Positions 9,339 through 20,330 of a stretch of DNA of 64,000 nt are shown here, piece by piece; position 1 is the first letter of the stretch; each line of letters starts with the position of its first letter. The stretch comes from Planctomycetota bacterium. GTDB taxonomy: Bacteria; Planctomycetota; Planctomycetia; Planctomycetales; Planctomycetaceae. The stretch spans positions 1 to 64,000 of the forward strand of contig JAHZKX010000017.1 in NCBI GenBank assembly GCA_022600195.1, given 5' to 3'. A program made the translations under genes and the position numbers. Under the pieces are notes generated by a model. The model was not told where the DNA came from. It did no database searches and saw nothing but the letters and a program-made list of their open reading frames with translations.

Positions 9339-11879
9339 CTACTTACCAGTGACATTCACATAGTGCGGTGTGGACCAGGCGAGGTGGCCGTGGGCTGCCA
9401 TCAGGTTTCCGGGGAGAATGGGGGCATCCTTCGATTGCACGATTCGCCAGTAGAACCAGTGTCTGCCTGCGGGTAAGTTTTTCAAGCGATGAGTGACGTT
9501 GAACTCTTTGGTTTCGCTGCCTTTGACTGTTTTGATCTCTTTGCCGTTGTGAATTAACGCAGCTGAAACGATGGGTCGTGTACCGATTGCCTTTAACGAC
9601 AAATTGACAGTGCCGTCTTGTGAATCGATTTCTTCGCCCATCAAGGCTTCATTGGCGCGGGCGTCGATGAAGAACTGTGAACCGTTGGTGGCAAAGCAAC
9701 GGCGTTTTTTCAAGGCGTCGAAAATGGCTTCCGCCGTTAGCTCTTCGGCATAGATGCCCGTTAAGGCACCACTCAAACCGGGTGCGCGACGATGGGAATC
9801 GCCACACGCGACGAACGCCATGTTGCCGCCGCGATTGAGGATGCCGTGAAACAGTTGGGGCACGCTCTGAATGTAATTGCTCCAGCCGGATGTCAACTCC
9901 ATGCCGACTTCCACCTCATGGCCCGATGGTTTGAAGGCGGGATGCTGGGTTAATGTGATACCGCCCGTTTTCTGGACTTCGTAATTCAAGCGGGCGATGT
10001 CATTTTCGACTTCCACAAACCGAATCACGGGACCGCCTGCGGGCGGATAAACGACGCTACGGTGATTGGGGAACGAACGGTTTTTGTAAGGATGCGTCCA
10101 GTTGCCGGGATCAGAGTCTTTCGCCGTGCTGACGCCGGGAATGCGGGACGTCCATTCGTAACCGGGCAGCGAAAGGAACTTTTTCTGTTCCGTAAAGGCA
10201 TTGGCGAAGAAGTTCCCCAGTTCATATTCGTATTGTGTCAGCGGCACGATATAAAAATCGTTATTCGTAAAGACAACCACATCCAGCCCGGCCCGGTCAC
10301 GGGCATAGTGATTTAGTTCATCCGGTTCTCCTTCCGCGTCTGATGAAAGGTTATTGTGACAATGCATGTCCGCCCAGAAGAGCTTGAATGTTTTGTCGCC
10401 CACATGAATCTCTCGTCGCGGCGTCACTTCCGCCTGAATCGGAAGTTCGGTCGGCTGCCAACCTGCCCATTGTTCCTGCTTGAATGGGGTCTGCTGATTC
10501 AGATCACCGACGAGACGATGATAGACGCGTCGGCCGCCGCCGAAGACATTCGAAGCCAACAGAGCAAATTTGCCGTCAGTCGCTTGTTCGGGATGTGTCA
10601 GATGGTATTCGACCTTTCCCTGTAACAGCACAGTCGGCGGCTGCAGTCTGTTCTGTTGAATGCGTCGACCTACCAGATCGCCGCGTGGCTTGGCCGTCGA
10701 GCCGCGATGATCTGATTTTCGTTCCCACATCAACCAGAGGTCCTCTCCCTCGGCCAGCAACATCGGTGTGGTCCGCCTACCCAGATAGCCGCTGGTGGCG
10801 ACCGGCTTGGGATCAATTTGTGCGACTAAACCTTGGGTTAATTCTGCCGCAACACTGTTGCCCTCGGCATCTGTGATCTGGTTCCAACCTTGCGGATCCC
10901 GTTTTGCGACGTGCAGCGTATGCCACTGACTGATCACGCCCGGGCCGCCAATCACATCCTGCTTTTGCAACCAGGCGACGAACAGCCCCTGCTTTGTTGA
11001 AAGAATTGTGGGTTGTAAAGCATGCATTTCATCGGGTGAGATCGATTCAATCGGACCGAGTTCCCGTGAGACGCTTCGCCCCACGACGTTGTATCGTTTA
11101 TTCTTGTATTGATCCCAGACCACCCACAATTTGGCAGGTTGGTTGACGTCGCTCGAATAATCAACGGCGATCGCAGGCCGAAAGGCGTTTCGTCTTTCAA
11201 ACGAAAGCGTGATTGGTTCCTGCCAGTCCTCACCTTTTAGTACACGACTTTGAATCTGAAAATGTCCGTCCTGAAGTCCGCTCCAGACGACCATCAGTTG
11301 ATCGTCGGCAATCTGTACCGCCGTCGGCTGAATGGCGTTGGTTTGTTTGTCGGAGACGGTCACTACTTTTTGCGCCGTTTCCCCTTGATACGAACGTGCC
11401 AGGATTTTCCAACCCGTCGGTTTCTTAGCCGACCAGATGACCCAGAGCTTGCCCTGACCCATCGTCACGAGAGTCGGATGCCCGTGTACTGCTCCTTCTT
11501 CGCTGACAATCTGCACCGGCCCCAATGTGCCATTCGCCTCAATCTTACGGAGCAGAATTTGATCGCGACTGTCTTTAAACGCACTCCAGGTTACCCACGT
11601 GACACCATTGGGCATGGTCACCGCTGACGGATGAGAGTCGTATGTTTTGCTGTTTTCGTTGATGATCACATCAGCGGGAAGAGCAGAGAGATCGACAGAA
11701 ACCGGTTCCGCACTCTGCAGGTTGTGAGGTAAAATGAATAACGCGGCAAACAGAATCGGTAAAGCGATTAGAGAATGATCTTTGATAGGCACGACGGTGG
11801 TTTCTCCGTTGGAGTCTGTTCTTTCATTTTTAAATAGCAGTGTTAATTCTAACATAGGATCATGATCGATGTGTAGCAT
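9339..11879 (-). CDS. PHP-type metal-dependent hydrolase (CehA/McbA or DUF3604-like) with N-terminal propeller-like repeats
   Basis: KLFWADMHCHNNLSSDAEGEPDELNHYARDRAGLDVVVFTNND, AFVACGDSHRR; repeated VxxGQGKLWVIWSAKKP-type motifs upstream. Confidence 0.8.
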   Translation of the reverse strand: MLHIDHDPMLELTLLFKNERTDSNGETTVVPIKDHSLIALPILFAALFILPHNLQSAEPVSVDLSALPADVIINENSKTYDSHPSAVTMPNGVTWVTWSAFKDSRDQILLRKIEANGTLGPVQIVSEEGAVHGHPTLVTMGQGKLWVIWSAKKPTGWKILARSYQGETAQKVVTVSDKQTNAIQPTAVQIADDQLMVVWSGLQDGHFQIQSRVLKGEDWQEPITLSFERRNAFRPAIAVDYSSDVNQPAKLWVVWDQYKNKRYNVVGRSVSRELGPIESISPDEMHALQPTILSTKQGLFVAWLQKQDVIGGPGVISQWHTLHVAKRDPQGWNQITDAEGNSVAAELTQGLVAQIDPKPVATSGYLGRRTTPMLLAEGEDLWLMWERKSDHRGSTAKPRGDLVGRRIQQNRLQPPTVLLQGKVEYHLTHPEQATDGKFALLASNVFGGGRRVYHRLVGDLNQQTPFKQEQWAGWQPTELPIQAEVTPRREIHVGDKTFKLFWADMHCHNNLSSDAEGEPDELNHYARDRAGLDVVVFTNNDFYIVPLTQYEYELGNFFANAFTEQKKFLSLPGYEWTSRIPGVSTAKDSDPGNWTHPYKNRSFPNHRSVVYPPAGGPVIRFVEVENDIARLNYEVQKTGGITLTQHPAFKPSGHEVEVGMELTSGWSNYIQSVPQLFHGILNRGGNMAFVACGDSHRRAPGLSGALTGIYAEELTAEAIFDALKKRRCFATNGSQFFIDARANEALMGEEIDSQDGTVNLSLKAIGTRPIVSAALIHNGKEIKTVKGSETKEFNVTHRLKNLPAGRHWFYWRIVQSKDAPILPGNLMAAHGHLAWSTPHYVNVTGK

Positions 11880-12053
11880 GAACGGCTGTGTGGATCTTTA
11901 TGGTTTCGTGAAAGTGGCCTCATTCACCTTCTAATCAGTGCGATAGACTTAGGATTGATTCGCAATTGGGTAGACATCTGCATGTTGTCAACTGAGTTAA
12001 TGTGGCTATAGTCCAGTTGTGGGCTGCAAATAATACATTTTTAAGAGGACTGA

Positions 12054-12245
12054 ATGATGTTTGGCTGGTTGCGTGGTGATCCCAAAAAGAAATTAGAGGC
12101 ACAATACGCCAAAAAGCTGGAAGAGGCCCGCGATGCCCAGCGGAATGGGAATATTCAGGGATATGCGAGTTTGATGACTGAGGCGGAAACGATTCTGCTG
12201 GAAATCGATCGGCTTGCAGAGACGGTAGAAGATGGAAACGCTTGA
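12054..12245 (+). CDS. Small DUF6435-like protein
   Basis: MMFGWLRGDPKKKLEAQYAKKLEEARDAQRNGNIQGYASLMTEAETILLEIDRL. Confidence 0.75.
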   Translation: MMFGWLRGDPKKKLEAQYAKKLEEARDAQRNGNIQGYASLMTEAETILLEIDRLAETVEDGNA

Positions 12246-12374
12246 TTTTTTTCTACCACGAAAAACACGAAAATGATTGATGCCCCTGAGACAATCAGGT
12301 GCCACTGTTTGACAATTGGAATTAAAAAAGATAACAACGGCGTCTAGCGCCGTGCCGCTCAATTGAATCGGTTC

Positions 12375-13550
12375 TTAATACAGATTCTTCTTCAGCACAT
12401 CCAGTGGGTAGGTTGTATCGCGCCAGCGGACGCCGCCATTTTTTAGTGTGATCCAGGCGGAGCGGCAGATGGCGAAGGCGAGGGCCAGTGAGGCGAAGAA
12501 CATCAGAGGCGTGACGCGAACTCCTGAGGAAAACAGGACAGCGATCATCGCGTAGCAGAGATGCAGCAGGACCACTGTGATGATGAAGCCCAGCGTTTGA
12601 GCGAGCGGGAAGAAAAAAGGCATGATAAAGGGCATCACGAAAAATGAGAGATAGAGCATCATCACCAGAATGAGTCGGATCACCGAATAGTTGAAAGAGG
12701 CGAAGGAATTTTTTTCGACGCCGGTGATCACGCCCCAGGCGGAGGGTTGCCAGCGGACTTTGAGTTGTTCGATGGCCAGGTAAATATCCTGTCGATAGTG
12801 ATGGTGTTTGATTAACTTGCCGAGCTTGATGTCGTCCAGCACATCCAGTTTGATCGTTTCAAAGCCGCCGACACTTTCGTAAACGGAAGTTTTGACGAGA
12901 TTAAACGCACCAATGCCGATGTAGGCGTAGGTCCAGCGTGTGGGCACCAGCCAGAGAAATGTGCCACCCGTTAACAGGAAGCCGAAGAATGCAATGAATG
13001 CCATTTCGATGATCCCGCCGCGTGCCAGTTGCGGTAGAAGACAGAGATGATCGAGTTGTTTGTGCAGAAAAATGCGAGTTGCATGCGAGATCGCCTGCGG
13101 AGTGAAGATGATATCGCCATCGGTAAACAGCAGCAGTTCGCCGTTCGCGATTTTTACTCCCTGATGCATGGCGTGCGATTTCCCCAGCCAGTCGGAGGGC
13201 AGTTCTTCGATTTGCAGGATCTGCATCGAAGTGCGTTCCTGCTGTTTTGCTTCGGCTGCGACGCGTTCCATTATCGCACCGGTTTCGTCAGTGGAACGAT
13301 CATTGACGGCGATAATTTCGAGGCGCGGATAGTCGGAAGCCAACAGGGAGTTGAGTGTCTGTTCAATCGTTTCTGCTTCATCTTTGGCAGGTACGATAAC
13401 TGAGATCAGCGGCCAGTCTTCCGGAACTTCAGTGTTGGGCAGACAGCGTGAAATGCGTTTGCGGATCATCATGATCAACGAAGGCACCAGCAAAACCGTC
13501 CAGAAGACAACGGTTGCATAACCCCAGACTGTGATGATCGATGACGGCAT
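12375..13550 (-). CDS. Family 2 glycosyltransferase (HpnB-like) with C-terminal membrane helices
   Basis: ISVIVPAKDEAETIEQTLNSLLASDYPRLEIIAVNDRSTDETG, GELLLFTDGDIIF; several C-terminal TM segments. Confidence 0.88.
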   Translation of the reverse strand: MPSSIITVWGYATVVFWTVLLVPSLIMMIRKRISRCLPNTEVPEDWPLISVIVPAKDEAETIEQTLNSLLASDYPRLEIIAVNDRSTDETGAIMERVAAEAKQQERTSMQILQIEELPSDWLGKSHAMHQGVKIANGELLLFTDGDIIFTPQAISHATRIFLHKQLDHLCLLPQLARGGIIEMAFIAFFGFLLTGGTFLWLVPTRWTYAYIGIGAFNLVKTSVYESVGGFETIKLDVLDDIKLGKLIKHHHYRQDIYLAIEQLKVRWQPSAWGVITGVEKNSFASFNYSVIRLILVMMLYLSFFVMPFIMPFFFPLAQTLGFIITVVLLHLCYAMIAVLFSSGVRVTPLMFFASLALAFAICRSAWITLKNGGVRWRDTTYPLDVLKKNLY

Positions 13551-13585
13551 CGCGGGTCAACTTTCTTTGGTTATTCCAACCGGGG

Positions 13586-14785
13586 TTATTCCAATCGAGG
13601 TGCGAGCAGGTCGGTCACCAGTGTACCGATTCGGAGTGACGAAGTGGCAGCCGGCGAGGGAGCATTCAGTACGTTAATCATACGATCGGATTCATCGATA
13701 AGAAAGTCGTCGATGATTTTCCCGTCTCGGCCCAGTGCCTGTGCGCGGACTCCTGCGGGGGCGGTTTCCAGGTCTTCTGATTTGATTTCGGGAACCAGTC
13801 GCTGCAGTTCTTTGACAAACGCGGGTTTACTGAGTGAACGCCACATTTCTTTGACGCCGGTTTTCCAGTATTTCATGGCCATCTTCAGAAAGCCAGGATA
13901 GGTGGCCGATTCGAACATGTCACGGAGATTGATGTGCGAATTCGAATACCCTTCGCGGGCAAAGGCCCAGACGGCGTTGGGTCCACATTCGACGCCACCC
14001 TGAATGATTTTTGTGAAGTGCACACCGAGAAAAGGAAACTCGGGATTGGGTACGGGGTAAATCAGCGAACGGCAGAGATGTTGCGCTGCGGGTTTGAGTG
14101 TGAAGAATTCGCCGCGAAAGGGGACAATTTTGGAATTTGGTTTCGAGCCACCCATACGGGCCACACGATCGCTGAACAGGCCACTACAGTTGATGACCTG
14201 CCTGGCGGAATATTCGCCCGCGCGGGTTTGAATGGTAATGTGATCGGCATGATGCACAATGCCGGTGACTTCGGCACCGGTTTGAACCTGATTGTCTTTT
14301 TCCTGAATGCGTTGTGCGAGTCGTTCGGCGACCTGTTTGTAATCGATGATGCCGGTTTCCGGAACGTGAATCGCGCGGATGCCTGCCACGTGCGGCTCCA
14401 GTTCTTTGAGCCGTGGCTCATCGATCATTTCACATCTGACGCCATTTTGCTGGCCTCGTGAGAAGATGGTGTCGAGCGCGTTGAATTCTGATTCATCAAC
14501 AGCGACGATGACTTTGCCACATTGATCCCAGGGAATTTCTTCGGCATCACAGAAGGCTTCCATCTCTTCTTTGCCTTCACGACAGTTGGTGGCTCTTAAC
14601 GACCCGGGTTTATAATAAATGCCGGAATGCAGCACGCCGGAATTGTGTCCGGTCTGGTGCTGGGCAACCTGGTTTTCTTTTTCGAGAACTAAAACCGATT
14701 TGTCGGGAAAGCGTTGAGATAAACGCCAGGCGGTGGCCAGCCCTACGATTCCCCCACCAATTATTGCAACATCTACAGTTTTCAT
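13586..14785 (-). CDS. lhgO: L-2-hydroxyglutarate oxidase (FAD-dependent)
   Basis: DVAIIGGGIVGLATAWRL dinucleotide fold; QTGHNSGVLHSGIYYKPGSLRA motif. Confidence 0.88.
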   Translation of the reverse strand: MKTVDVAIIGGGIVGLATAWRLSQRFPDKSVLVLEKENQVAQHQTGHNSGVLHSGIYYKPGSLRATNCREGKEEMEAFCDAEEIPWDQCGKVIVAVDESEFNALDTIFSRGQQNGVRCEMIDEPRLKELEPHVAGIRAIHVPETGIIDYKQVAERLAQRIQEKDNQVQTGAEVTGIVHHADHITIQTRAGEYSARQVINCSGLFSDRVARMGGSKPNSKIVPFRGEFFTLKPAAQHLCRSLIYPVPNPEFPFLGVHFTKIIQGGVECGPNAVWAFAREGYSNSHINLRDMFESATYPGFLKMAMKYWKTGVKEMWRSLSKPAFVKELQRLVPEIKSEDLETAPAGVRAQALGRDGKIIDDFLIDESDRMINVLNAPSPAATSSLRIGTLVTDLLAPRLE

Positions 14786-14914
14786 GGATGACTTCTATAC
14801 TCAAATGACCCGCGGGAACTTATACTCCACACAGGATAACATCATTCCCGAGTCTCTCTCACCTTCAATGATTTCATTCTTATAACTTAGCAGGATCGAG
14901 GTTACAGGAAAACA

Positions 14915-16282
14915 ATGGTTGACCAAGTTCGCGAGTATTTAGAGCAACATCAGGATCGGTTCATTACAGAGCTGACTGATTTTTTGAAAATCCCCAGCGT
15001 GAGTGCCGATTCGACATTGAACGCGGAAACCCGACGTGGTGCCGAATTTGTCTTAAAGCAACTGGAAGCAGCGGGTATTGAAAGCCGAATCATTGAAACC
15101 GCTGGTCATCCGATTGTGTATGGCGCCTGGAAAAAAGCGGAAGGCAAGCCGACGGTGCTGGTTTACGGGCATTATGATGTGCAGCCCCCCGATCCGCTGG
15201 ATCAATGGATTACGCCCCCCTTTGAGCCGGACATTCGTGACGGACACATTTATGCACGTGGTGCCACTGATGACAAAGGGCAGATGTATACACACATCAA
15301 ATCGGTCGAAGCCTGGATGAAAACGCATGGTGAGCTGCCGGTGAACCTGATCTTCGTTATCGAAGGTGAAGAAGAGGTCGGCAGCGACAATCTGGATCGC
15401 TTTCTGGAAGAGAACAAAGATCTGGTGGCCTGTGATATCGCGGTGATCAGTGATACGAGTCAATATGCACCGGGCATCCCCGCGATCACTTATGGTTTGC
15501 GGGGAATTCTGGCGTGTGAAGTGATCGTACGCGGACCGAATCAGGATTTGCACAGTGGTGTGTTTGGTGGCGCGGTGACGAACCCGGCCAATGGTCTGGC
15601 GCGGATGATTGCCGCGTTGCACGATGAACAGGGGCGAGTGCAGATTCCCGGCTTCTATGATGGCGTGATCGAACTCACGCAGGAAGAGCGCGATCAGTTT
15701 GCTGCCCTGCCCTTTGATGAATTCGCTTTTATGGAAAGCCTGGGCATCAACGCCGTCGATGGTGAAGAAGGCTTTAGCACACTGGAACGCCGCTGGGCAA
15801 GGCCCACCTGTGACGTGAACGGCATGATCTCCGGCTATACTGGAGAAGGGCCGAAGACGATTGTGCCTGCGGAAGCGCGGGTCAAAATCACGTGTCGGCT
15901 GGTTCCCGATCAGGACCCGGTTTTGCTGACGAAAGCGCTGGAGCAATACTTAAAAGCACAGTTGCCCACGGGGCTGACGATGGAATTTGAAGACTTCCAT
16001 GGTTGTAAAGCACTGGTATTTGATTATCAAAGTCCGTATATGAGTGCCGCTCGGTCGGCCATTGAGCAGGCATTCGGAGCCGCCCCGGTGATGATTCGCG
16101 AAGGGGGTTCGATTCCCGTTGTGGAAACGTTCCAGACCGTGGTCGGCGTGGATACCCTCTTACTGGGCTGGGGCCAGAACACCGACAACCTGCACAGCCC
16201 GAACGAACGCTTTGCCCTCGAATCGTTCCGACAGGGAACACTGGCGAGTGCCCTGCTCTGGCGTGAACTTGCGAACGTATAA
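14915..16282 (+). CDS. M20 family dipeptidase
   Basis: [55 protein letters not shown] motifs. Confidence 0.92.
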   Translation: MVDQVREYLEQHQDRFITELTDFLKIPSVSADSTLNAETRRGAEFVLKQLEAAGIESRIIETAGHPIVYGAWKKAEGKPTVLVYGHYDVQPPDPLDQWITPPFEPDIRDGHIYARGATDDKGQMYTHIKSVEAWMKTHGELPVNLIFVIEGEEEVGSDNLDRFLEENKDLVACDIAVISDTSQYAPGIPAITYGLRGILACEVIVRGPNQDLHSGVFGGAVTNPANGLARMIAALHDEQGRVQIPGFYDGVIELTQEERDQFAALPFDEFAFMESLGINAVDGEEGFSTLERRWARPTCDVNGMISGYTGEGPKTIVPAEARVKITCRLVPDQDPVLLTKALEQYLKAQLPTGLTMEFEDFHGCKALVFDYQSPYMSAARSAIEQAFGAAPVMIREGGSIPVVETFQTVVGVDTLLLGWGQNTDNLHSPNERFALESFRQGTLASALLWRELANV

Positions 16283-16626
16283 TTTGAGTTTCTCAGACCC
16301 AACTGGCTTAATCTCAGGTTTAAATCAGAATTAAGCCCAGCTCTTCAAAATCAAACAACTTTCAGCAACGACAGTGATATTTCGATAAATCGCAGGAGTT
16401 GTCCAACTGGATTTTGCTTGTCCGCTGTGTTAATGTGAAATCTTCTTATGGGCATTCTTTGCCCTTTGTTCACCATGACAATTCACCGGGACAAAATTTC
16501 GCCGACGTTATGTAATGAAACTCCCTCCATCGAAGCTCTCTTCGAACAGGGTACTCCTTACGGTTTTCGACTGACCCGGAACTGTCATCACACTTCTCGC
16601 GCCAAACATGCAAAATGGACATAATT

Positions 16627-17862
16627 ATGAAGAACATTGATCGATCCAGCTGCAATTTGAGTCGACGCGACTTTGCAAAAGTGGCGACAACCGCCATGGC
16701 TGCAGGGGGATTGGGGTTCAGCAGCATGATTCCAGCGGCTTTTGCTCAGGAAAATCGACCCAAGGCTCAAAAGATCGAAAATCGTCTCTATTTTCTGACA
16801 ATCGACGGCAAGCCATATGACCGCGGACTACAGCATGGACAAGCCATGCGATACGTTATTCAAAGTGGCATGGCGCGGTGGAAGCAATGGATCGGAGAAG
16901 TGCTTGAACAATCGGATCCCGAAATTGAGATCGCGGAGTTCGTGCAGGGGACCGACTTCATGGGCGCCATCCAGAAGCATACCCCCGACCTCTATCGCGA
17001 ACTGCAAGGTATCGCAGCCGGCGCTCAGGTCGACTTCAACACGCTCTATGCCTACAACATGTTCGACGAATTCCTGTCCTTTACGATCAAGAAATACCGC
17101 CTCGGATTCTGCACCGGCTTCGGCGTTTACGGCAGAAAAGACATGCCGAACATCATTGGACAGAATAACGACCTGCCTCGATTCTTTGACGGCACACAAA
17201 CGTTACTGCGTATCAAGGGAGTTGATGGCAGTCAGACTTACGTGTTCACGTTCGCAGGGTTACTGGCAAACAATGGACTGAATGACGCTTCGGTCGGCTG
17301 CACGATCAACATCATGCCAACGCGTCTTTCAGGTGAGCTTGATGGTCTGCCCATGCCCTATATGGTGCGGGGAATTCTGGCCCGCAAGTCCCGTCGTGAA
17401 GCAGTAGAGTTTGTCAAGAGTGTCAGCAAGTACGCCGGCCCAATGGATTATATCATTGGTGATCCAACAGGTGTCACAGTTGTCGAGACGGGCAAGGACT
17501 ATTTCAAAATCCATGAAACGTACAAGGGCGAGAAGTATATTCCGCATACCAATCATCCGCTCGACATGACACCACAGATCAAGCCGGGCGAGGCTTCGAA
17601 GAGTCCCGAGCGATTGGCGAAGCTGGTCGAGATGATCGGAGGCCGAGTCGACAAAATTAACGTCAGCGAGACACGAAAGATCTTCCGCTCTCGACCGATT
17701 CTCAAGAACTACCAGACTGACCCCACCTTTCCCACGCTGGAAAGTATCATCATCGAGCTAGACCCAGCCAACCCCCGACTTCAAATCGCCCCTGGCCCTC
17801 CAGACATGTACAAGTACAACAGCTTCGATTTCAAGAAGGGCTTTATCGGGACGGAAGAGTAG
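16627..17862 (+). CDS. C45 (acyl-CoA:6-APA acyltransferase-like) Ntn-hydrolase, Tat-exported
   Basis: SRRDFAKVATTAMAAGGLGF Tat-like signal; DRGLQHGQAMR, LGFCTGFGVYGR, IIGQNNDLPRF motifs. Confidence 0.8.
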   Translation: MKNIDRSSCNLSRRDFAKVATTAMAAGGLGFSSMIPAAFAQENRPKAQKIENRLYFLTIDGKPYDRGLQHGQAMRYVIQSGMARWKQWIGEVLEQSDPEIEIAEFVQGTDFMGAIQKHTPDLYRELQGIAAGAQVDFNTLYAYNMFDEFLSFTIKKYRLGFCTGFGVYGRKDMPNIIGQNNDLPRFFDGTQTLLRIKGVDGSQTYVFTFAGLLANNGLNDASVGCTINIMPTRLSGELDGLPMPYMVRGILARKSRREAVEFVKSVSKYAGPMDYIIGDPTGVTVVETGKDYFKIHETYKGEKYIPHTNHPLDMTPQIKPGEASKSPERLAKLVEMIGGRVDKINVSETRKIFRSRPILKNYQTDPTFPTLESIIIELDPANPRLQIAPGPPDMYKYNSFDFKKGFIGTEE

Positions 17863-17980
17863 CGCGCAACCCTGGCATTAACAAAGATTCTACAATACCA
17901 TTCGTGAATTTTACGATTTAAAACTGACCTTCAGTAAGGTCCTGTCCCCTGTCCTAACTAGTTCATTCTGGTAAATAATT

Positions 17981-18475
17981 ATGAGTAATTATCCAAGAAC
18001 ATTCTCACATATTGGTATTTCTGTTCCGGATGTAGAGAAGGCGGTTGAGTTTTATAGTGCAGTGATGGGTTGGTACCTGATTATGAAGCCCACTGTAATT
18101 ACTGAAGAGTCGGAAACACCCATCGGTCAAATGTGTCTTGATGTCTTTGGGGCTGGCTGGGGCTCTTTCAAAATTGCGCACATGACCACTGGCGACAGTA
18201 TTGGCGTGGAAATGTTTGAGTTCATAAACAACGAGAAATCAAAGGAATTCGAGTATTGGAAAACGGGCACATTTCATTTTTGCGTGCAAGATCCAGATAT
18301 AGAGGGTCTTGTAGAAAAAATAGTGGCTCACGGCGGTAAGCAAAGAATGCCAATTCGTGAGTACTATCCGGGCGAGAAGCCCTACAGGATGGTTTATGTA
18401 GAAGATCCATTCGGTCTTGTTTTTGAGATTTACTCTCACAGTTATGGACTTACTTATTCGCAAGGTGCCTATTGA
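17981..18475 (+). CDS. VOC (glyoxalase/bleomycin resistance) family protein
   Basis: FSHIGISVPDVEKAVEFYSAVMGW, VYVEDPFGLVFEIYSHSY. Confidence 0.9.
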   Translation: MSNYPRTFSHIGISVPDVEKAVEFYSAVMGWYLIMKPTVITEESETPIGQMCLDVFGAGWGSFKIAHMTTGDSIGVEMFEFINNEKSKEFEYWKTGTFHFCVQDPDIEGLVEKIVAHGGKQRMPIREYYPGEKPYRMVYVEDPFGLVFEIYSHSYGLTYSQGAY

Positions 18476-18578
18476 TTATTCAAAATGGTATGCATCCAGA
18501 CAATATTCCCCCGACGCGTTCACTTAGCCATTGATGCGAAGCGTGATCCAACCAAATCAGTAAAACAGGAAAGCCACA

Positions 18579-19592
18579 ATGAAAGCGATTGCCTATAAAA
18601 CTCCCGGTCCCATTGAACGGGATGATGCCTTACAGGACATTACCCTTGAGATGCCCAAAACCGAAGGTCGTGATCTTCTGGTCAAGGTGATCGCCGTGTC
18701 GGTGAATCCAGTAGACACCAAACTGCGGCGGGGTGTTGCCCCCGAGGGAAGCGAATGGAAAGTCCTTGGATTTGATGCATCAGGCATCGTGGAGGCAGTA
18801 GGACCGGAAGTACAGAACTTCAAAGCAGGCGATGCGGTTTTCTATGCTGGCTCGATTGCCCGCCCTGGCACCAACAGCGAATTTCATCTTGTCGATGAAC
18901 GTATCGTTGGCCGAAAGCCGACCAACCTGAATGATGCCGAGGCCGCTGCACTTCCACTCACGGCGATCACCGCCTGGGAAATGCTGTTTGATCGGCTTGA
19001 TGTCAATTGTCCAACCCCGCAGGGAGCCGACATTATTCTGATCATCGGTGGCGCGGGCGGCGTTGGTTCGATCACGATCCAGCTTCTGAGGGCATTGACT
19101 GACATGACGGTCATCGCCACCGCATCGCGTCCCGAAACACAGGATTGGGTGCGCGAATGCGGAGCCCATCACGTGATCGATCATCGCCAGCCTTTAGCAC
19201 CCCAGGTCGAAGCTCTAGGGCTCGGCGCTCCGGGCTTTGTATTCTCGACAACACAGACCCAACAGCACATTACCGATATCGTTGAACTGATAGCACCGCA
19301 GGGCCGGTTTGGCCTGATCGATGACCCGGACGAATTGAACGTCAAACTGTTAAAACGCAAAGCCATATCCCTGCACTGGGAGTTTATGTTTACACGTCCC
19401 GTTTTTGAAACTCCGGATATTGAAGAACAGGGCAAACTGTTGAATGAAGTGGCCGCATTGGTCGAAGCGGGACGGGTCCGGTCCACCGCTACCAATATCG
19501 CCGGTAAGATCGACGCCGCGACTCTCCGTGCGGTACACGCCCAGATCGAAAGTGGCTCTGCGCGTGGTAAAATTGTGCTGGAAGGGTTCTAA
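18579..19592 (+). CDS. Zinc-type alcohol dehydrogenase-like / quinone oxidoreductase (MDR family)
   Basis: VSVNPVDTKLRRG, GFDASGIVEAVG, IIGGAGGVGSITIQL motifs. Confidence 0.92.
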   Translation: MKAIAYKTPGPIERDDALQDITLEMPKTEGRDLLVKVIAVSVNPVDTKLRRGVAPEGSEWKVLGFDASGIVEAVGPEVQNFKAGDAVFYAGSIARPGTNSEFHLVDERIVGRKPTNLNDAEAAALPLTAITAWEMLFDRLDVNCPTPQGADIILIIGGAGGVGSITIQLLRALTDMTVIATASRPETQDWVRECGAHHVIDHRQPLAPQVEALGLGAPGFVFSTTQTQQHITDIVELIAPQGRFGLIDDPDELNVKLLKRKAISLHWEFMFTRPVFETPDIEEQGKLLNEVAALVEAGRVRSTATNIAGKIDAATLRAVHAQIESGSARGKIVLEGF

Positions 19593-19661
19593 CTCGACTA
19601 ATATCCGAAGAAGACGAAATTTGATTCTCTCTGTCAGTACTACAGCCGCGACGCTGGTTTT

Positions 19662-20330
19662 TTAAAGAGTCACTTCACGAATCCAGTCTTCACTTCGATT
19701 GTTTCGCTGGCTGCCTGCTTTGCGTTCTTTGGAATCGTCCCTCATTTCCGGGTACTCAATAAAAACAGCTGCCAGCAAACGTTCCTGGTTCGGAATGCCT
19801 AAATAATTGAACATCTCTGATTGTCGTAATTTTCCGCCACTCGACCAGTATGTTCCCATGCCGTGGGCCGTCAGCATGAGCAATAGATTTTGGACCATAG
19901 CGGAAGCGGCAGCCAGATGCTCTTCGTCACGCGCGATTTGATCTTCGCGGGTGAGTTTCGAAGCCTGCTGTGATTCCAGGTCGTAGAATTCTGGTAACCA
20001 TGTCACGAGCACGAATGCGCTGCAACCGGCGGCCAGTCTGGGTGCTTTCGAGGTCACATTTAACTCATCGCGCAGGTAGAGAGCCGCTTGCTTTGCATCC
20101 TCGTGCCATACAACGTGAGCCCGCCACGGTTCGGCAACGCCATCCACTTTCCGCGGGTAATGAAAGGGCGCCCAACCCGCGGTCTTGATCGACTGCAGTA
20201 AGAGTTCCCGATTACGTTCTGCTAATTCTGCGGGAACGGGCTGATGTGCCTCAATATCACAGAGCACTTTCTCTGTCTTACGGTTGCGGATGATGTTTTC
20301 CATTGTCTCTGGTAGCGTCTTGTCGTGCAT
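19662..20330 (-). CDS. Nitroreductase family protein
   Basis: RNRKTEKVL, AGWAPFHYPRKVDGVAEPWRAHVV, AAASAMVQNLLLMLTAHGMGTYWSSGG motifs. Confidence 0.85.
   Translation of the reverse strand: MHDKTLPETMENIIRNRKTEKVLCDIEAHQPVPAELAERNRELLLQSIKTAGWAPFHYPRKVDGVAEPWRAHVVWHEDAKQAALYLRDELNVTSKAPRLAAGCSAFVLVTWLPEFYDLESQQASKLTREDQIARDEEHLAAASAMVQNLLLMLTAHGMGTYWSSGGKLRQSEMFNYLGIPNQERLLAAVFIEYPEMRDDSKERKAGSQRNNRSEDWIREVTL

Noticed and set aside
15053-15946. 297-aa minus-strand ORF antisense to the M20 dipeptidase
   Set aside because: Long only because of the codon structure of the M20 gene; no motifs, His/Arg-rich.
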